Position numbers and translations under genes: made by a program. Shown here piece by piece: positions 22,629-24,555 of a stretch of 24,555 nucleotides of DNA (position 1 is its first letter; each line of letters opens with the position of its first letter). The DNA is from JBPRGG01 sp051418075 (lineage in GTDB: Bacteria > Bacteroidota > Bacteroidia > Cytophagales > Cyclobacteriaceae), in the NCBI GenBank assembly GCA_051418075.1, contig JBPRGG010000133.1, forward strand, positions 1 through 24,555, in the 5' to 3' direction. The notes beneath the pieces were generated by a model that worked only from the letters and a program-made list of their open reading frames with translations, was not told where the DNA came from and did not search any database.

Positions 22629-24095
22629 TTATTGTTTTACCAGCTTCAAAGCAATATCATCCTGATATAAAGGACTTTCCAGCCTCAAAAGTCCTTCATT
22701 CTGGGCACACTGCAATGATTGAATGACCTTTCCGGTCTCAGGGGATATCCATTGTGCCTGATAGGTTCCTGAGGGCAAATCCAAATCAATAATGGCCTTG
22801 TTGCCGTTATAAATATAAAATCCGTAAGCTACTCCTTCTTGGCCAATACTTTTGACAAACACATTGGGAGATTTTTTAACTACCTGGTAAACGGGTTTCA
22901 GGTTAGCCAGATTAAAGTCAGCCATAAAATCAATCAGTACTTTCAACTGCTTCCTTAAATATTCTCCTCCCCCACCCGGAGAAGTTTCCGATGAAAAACT
23001 GCCATCCTCATATCCCACTGCAAAAGTATAGTCCAGGTTGTTAAAAACTGCCCCTCCGGACAAGATAAAATTCCAGGCTTGTCTGCGATAAATGACCGGA
23101 TCGCGACCTGAAAAACCTGATTCATCAAAACTGATGGGACGATTCCAGCCATAATTCCAGGTAACTGCTTCCGGATAAGCATAATGGAAATTTATAATGG
23201 AAATATTATCAGTAACATGAGGAATGGGATATTTAAAATTACAATAATTTTGGGCAATTATATGCTGTTGGGGAAGGTCCTGTTCAGTTTGTTTTATCAT
23301 AATAGTCATCTGGTCCTGCCAGGCCAGGGCAGCAGGAGTAGCCAGATCCACCCGGTTTACCCAGGCAGGTTGAGCTTCCTGAATGAAAGGATTGATCTTC
23401 ATTACCGTGTTGGCTTGATCAGCCCAGGGTTCATTTTGTATTTCAAAAATAAGGTTATCAAATTCATTAAGCTCAGCTACCAGTTTTTTCACCATTTTTA
23501 GTTGGTAATCATATAATGGTCCATTGGAAATTGCATGCAGTTGGGATCTGGGCGGCACTTGTTCCGCTGTGAGATTGATATTATTAGTCGGATGCAAAGG
23601 ACTATAGGCCCAGTTATCATCTGTATAGGTAGAGGAAAAAAAGGTTACCTCCACGATAATATCCAGAGAGGCCGCCAAATTCATAAATTCTTTCAATCTT
23701 TGGAAAAAGGCTTCATCCCATTGATCCAGGTTGAATTTATTGCCGCCATTTATATATCCTGGCTCATTACTGCGGGCCCAGGGCGTAATAAGCTGGCCTT
23801 TAGCCGGGGCCAGCGTATTTTGTTCTATGCCAAAACTTTGCTGATTTTCCACATAAGCCCCTGAAAATATCCGGGTATAATTTAGTCCCTGTGCAGCCAG
23901 CGTGTTCAAATACTTTTCATAATTAAACTCCTTATTTATAACCGCCCCATAGTGTTCAGCTGAAGTAATCAACAGCAGTGGCTCCCCTTTGTATTGAAAA
24001 TAATGTTGATTTTGGGGATGTAGCCGAATGGATTGGGACTGTACCTGCTGCATTATAAAAAATATTGCTATCAGAAAAAACAAATTTATTCTCAT
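22629..24095 (-). CDS. Secreted glycoside hydrolase, clan GH-A-like TIM barrel
   Basis: I choose the ATG at 24095 (488 aa) because it opens a signal peptide, MRINLFFLIAIFFIMQQVQS. The longer frame from 24173 adds 26 residues without such a signal. Numbered from 24095, the TIM barrel spans about 35-410. The acid/base Glu is E222 in FEIQNEPW, and the nucleophile is probably E325 in ISFDESG, after strand 7. A beta-sandwich-like C-terminal segment (about 415-485: YGFYIYNGN and DLDLPSGTYQAQWISPETG) resembles the small domain seen in many cellulase-like enzymes. I would place it near GH5/GH30-type or DUF4038-type proteins, but the family and substrate are not certain. It lies 24 bp upstream of the M14 peptidase gene, so both are likely secreted together. 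Confidence 0.85.
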   Translation of the reverse strand: MRINLFFLIAIFFIMQQVQSQSIRLHPQNQHYFQYKGEPLLLITSAEHYGAVINKEFNYEKYLNTLAAQGLNYTRIFSGAYVENQQSFGIEQNTLAPAKGQLITPWARSNEPGYINGGNKFNLDQWDEAFFQRLKEFMNLAASLDIIVEVTFFSSTYTDDNWAYSPLHPTNNINLTAEQVPPRSQLHAISNGPLYDYQLKMVKKLVAELNEFDNLIFEIQNEPWADQANTVMKINPFIQEAQPAWVNRVDLATPAALAWQDQMTIMIKQTEQDLPQQHIIAQNYCNFKYPIPHVTDNISIINFHYAYPEAVTWNYGWNRPISFDESGFSGRDPVIYRRQAWNFILSGGAVFNNLDYTFAVGYEDGSFSSETSPGGGGEYLRKQLKVLIDFMADFNLANLKPVYQVVKKSPNVFVKSIGQEGVAYGFYIYNGNKAIIDLDLPSGTYQAQWISPETGKVIQSLQCAQNEGLLRLESPLYQDDIALKLVKQ

Positions 24096-24100
24096 CGGTT

Positions 24101-24125
24101 CAAAAGCTTTATTTTCCAAAAGCTT
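24101..24125. repeat. Two direct copies of CAAAAGCTT before the glycoside hydrolase
   Basis: CAAAAGCTT at 24101-24109 and 24117-24125 (AAGCTTTTG on the coding strand) are 16 bp apart and lie within 30 bp of the chosen start. They may be part of the promoter or an operator; no -33/-7 spacing fits exactly. Confidence 0.35.
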
Positions 24126-24173
24126 AAAATTAATAAATTTGGTAAAATAAGTTACTTTATAAGTAGCTAACAT

Positions 24174-24384
24174 TTCCGTTTTTCATGTTACCTGTCTCCA
24201 CTTCCGAACAGAAGACGTATTTTTTAAATAACCTGATCAGTAGTAAGTCATTTTCCAGGGGAAAAAACAATTAGGCTTTATGTTTTTAATGCGCCTAAAG
24301 AAATAGTCCCAGGAATTTTAATAAATTCAAAGTTGAAAATATTTCAAACATTAAAATTCTCAAGGACTATGAAGTTACAAATTA
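24174..24384. other. Non-coding stretch ahead of the IS110 remnant
   Basis: No ORF is seen. TTAGGC 24271-24276 and GCCTAA 24293-24298 form a 6-bp stem with a 16-nt loop, and CCAGG occurs on both sides of it. In the IS110 group of the IS110 family, the region between the left end and the transposase gene encodes the bridge RNA, so this stretch may hold the remains of one. The true left end of the element cannot be set because these elements lack terminal inverted repeats. Confidence 0.35.
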
Positions 24385-24555
24385 ATGAATTACACAGGAC
24401 AAAATATTTACGTGGGATTTGATGTCCACCTAAAATCATGGACAGTAGCAATTATGACTGACGGGATGAAATTAAGACCATTTTCTCAGGATCCTAACTG
24501 CAATGATATTTTTAACTGAAATAGGAGCTGTTCTTAGATTTAGAGATGTTAACCA
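24385..24555 (+). mobile_element. IS110-family transposase remnant with internal deletion, running off the window
   Basis: An ATG at 24385 opens a frame with IYVGFDVHLKSWTVAIMTDG, the N-terminal DEDD-type block of IS110 transposases (first catalytic Asp in GFDVH), continuing to FSQDPN and stopping at TGA 24517-24519. From about 24496 a second frame reads LTAMIFLTEIGAVLRFRDVN to the window end. This matches the conserved C-terminal Transposase_20 motif (G-x-x-TA-x-x-FLTEIG-x-x-x-RF). The two parts are normally separated by close to 180-200 codons, so the middle of the gene is gone and the frame is broken. It cannot make an active transposase. The remainder of the C-terminal domain is beyond base 24555. 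Confidence 0.8.

Noticed and set aside
24096..24173. A 26-residue N-terminal extension of the glycoside hydrolase
   Set aside because: The extension puts a polar, aromatic stretch in front of a clear signal peptide. The ATG at 24095 is the better start, and the extension DNA contains a promoter-like direct repeat.

Overview
This 24.6 kb window looks like the chromosome of a member of the Bacteroidota, probably a Cytophagia-like lineage (that rank is inference). The basis is AT-rich intergenic DNA, starts preceded by A/T-rich leaders rather than Shine-Dalgarno sequences, several TAnnTTTG-type -7 boxes, secreted proteins with signal peptides ending in AQ/SQ, a single-chain PurL, and a Scs7/FA2H-like fatty-acid hydroxylase of the kind expected in a sphingolipid maker. 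No tRNA, rRNA or CRISPR array was seen.

Layout. Bases 2-130 are the tail of an IS1595-like transposase. Then come purL (390-4085), an unknown 145-aa gene, a yjbQ homologue, and about 1 kb of gene-poor DNA (5085-6167). That gap holds a GC-rich block that folds into several small hairpins, a long imperfect inverted repeat with two internal hairpins, and a tiny highly charged 44-codon ORF. tatA faces a minus-strand pair (trmJ and an unknown 439-aa gene); the tatA terminator stem contains the trmJ stop codon. Next are the scar of a P-type ATPase that has lost its middle, an apparently exported protein-isoaspartate methyltransferase, and an almost 900-bp non-coding stretch with short direct and inverted repeats. 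A minus-strand group follows: AI-2E family permease, DUF2188-like small protein, fatty-acid hydroxylase.

The most interesting unit is the plus-strand run 13209-20048: a thiamine-diphosphate enzyme of the pyruvate oxidase/acetolactate synthase type, a mandelate-racemase-type enolase-superfamily enzyme, a large FAD plus Fe-S oxidoreductase, a protein of the Anabaena sensory rhodopsin transducer (ASRT) family without any rhodopsin nearby, and a DoxX membrane protein. Spacing is tight (9, 73, 30 and 20 bp), so an operon is likely. I infer a pathway acting on a sugar acid or 2-hydroxy acid: dehydration or racemisation, oxidation with electrons passed to the membrane, and thiamine-dependent handling of a 2-oxo acid, with the ASRT protein as a possible small-molecule sensor.

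The right end carries a minus-strand pair of secreted hydrolases (a clan GH-A-like glycoside hydrolase, then an M14 metallopeptidase), and finally an IS110-family transposase whose N-terminus is joined, out of frame, to a C-terminal segment. The window therefore contains two genes, one housekeeping-type and one mobile, that were reduced by internal deletion.
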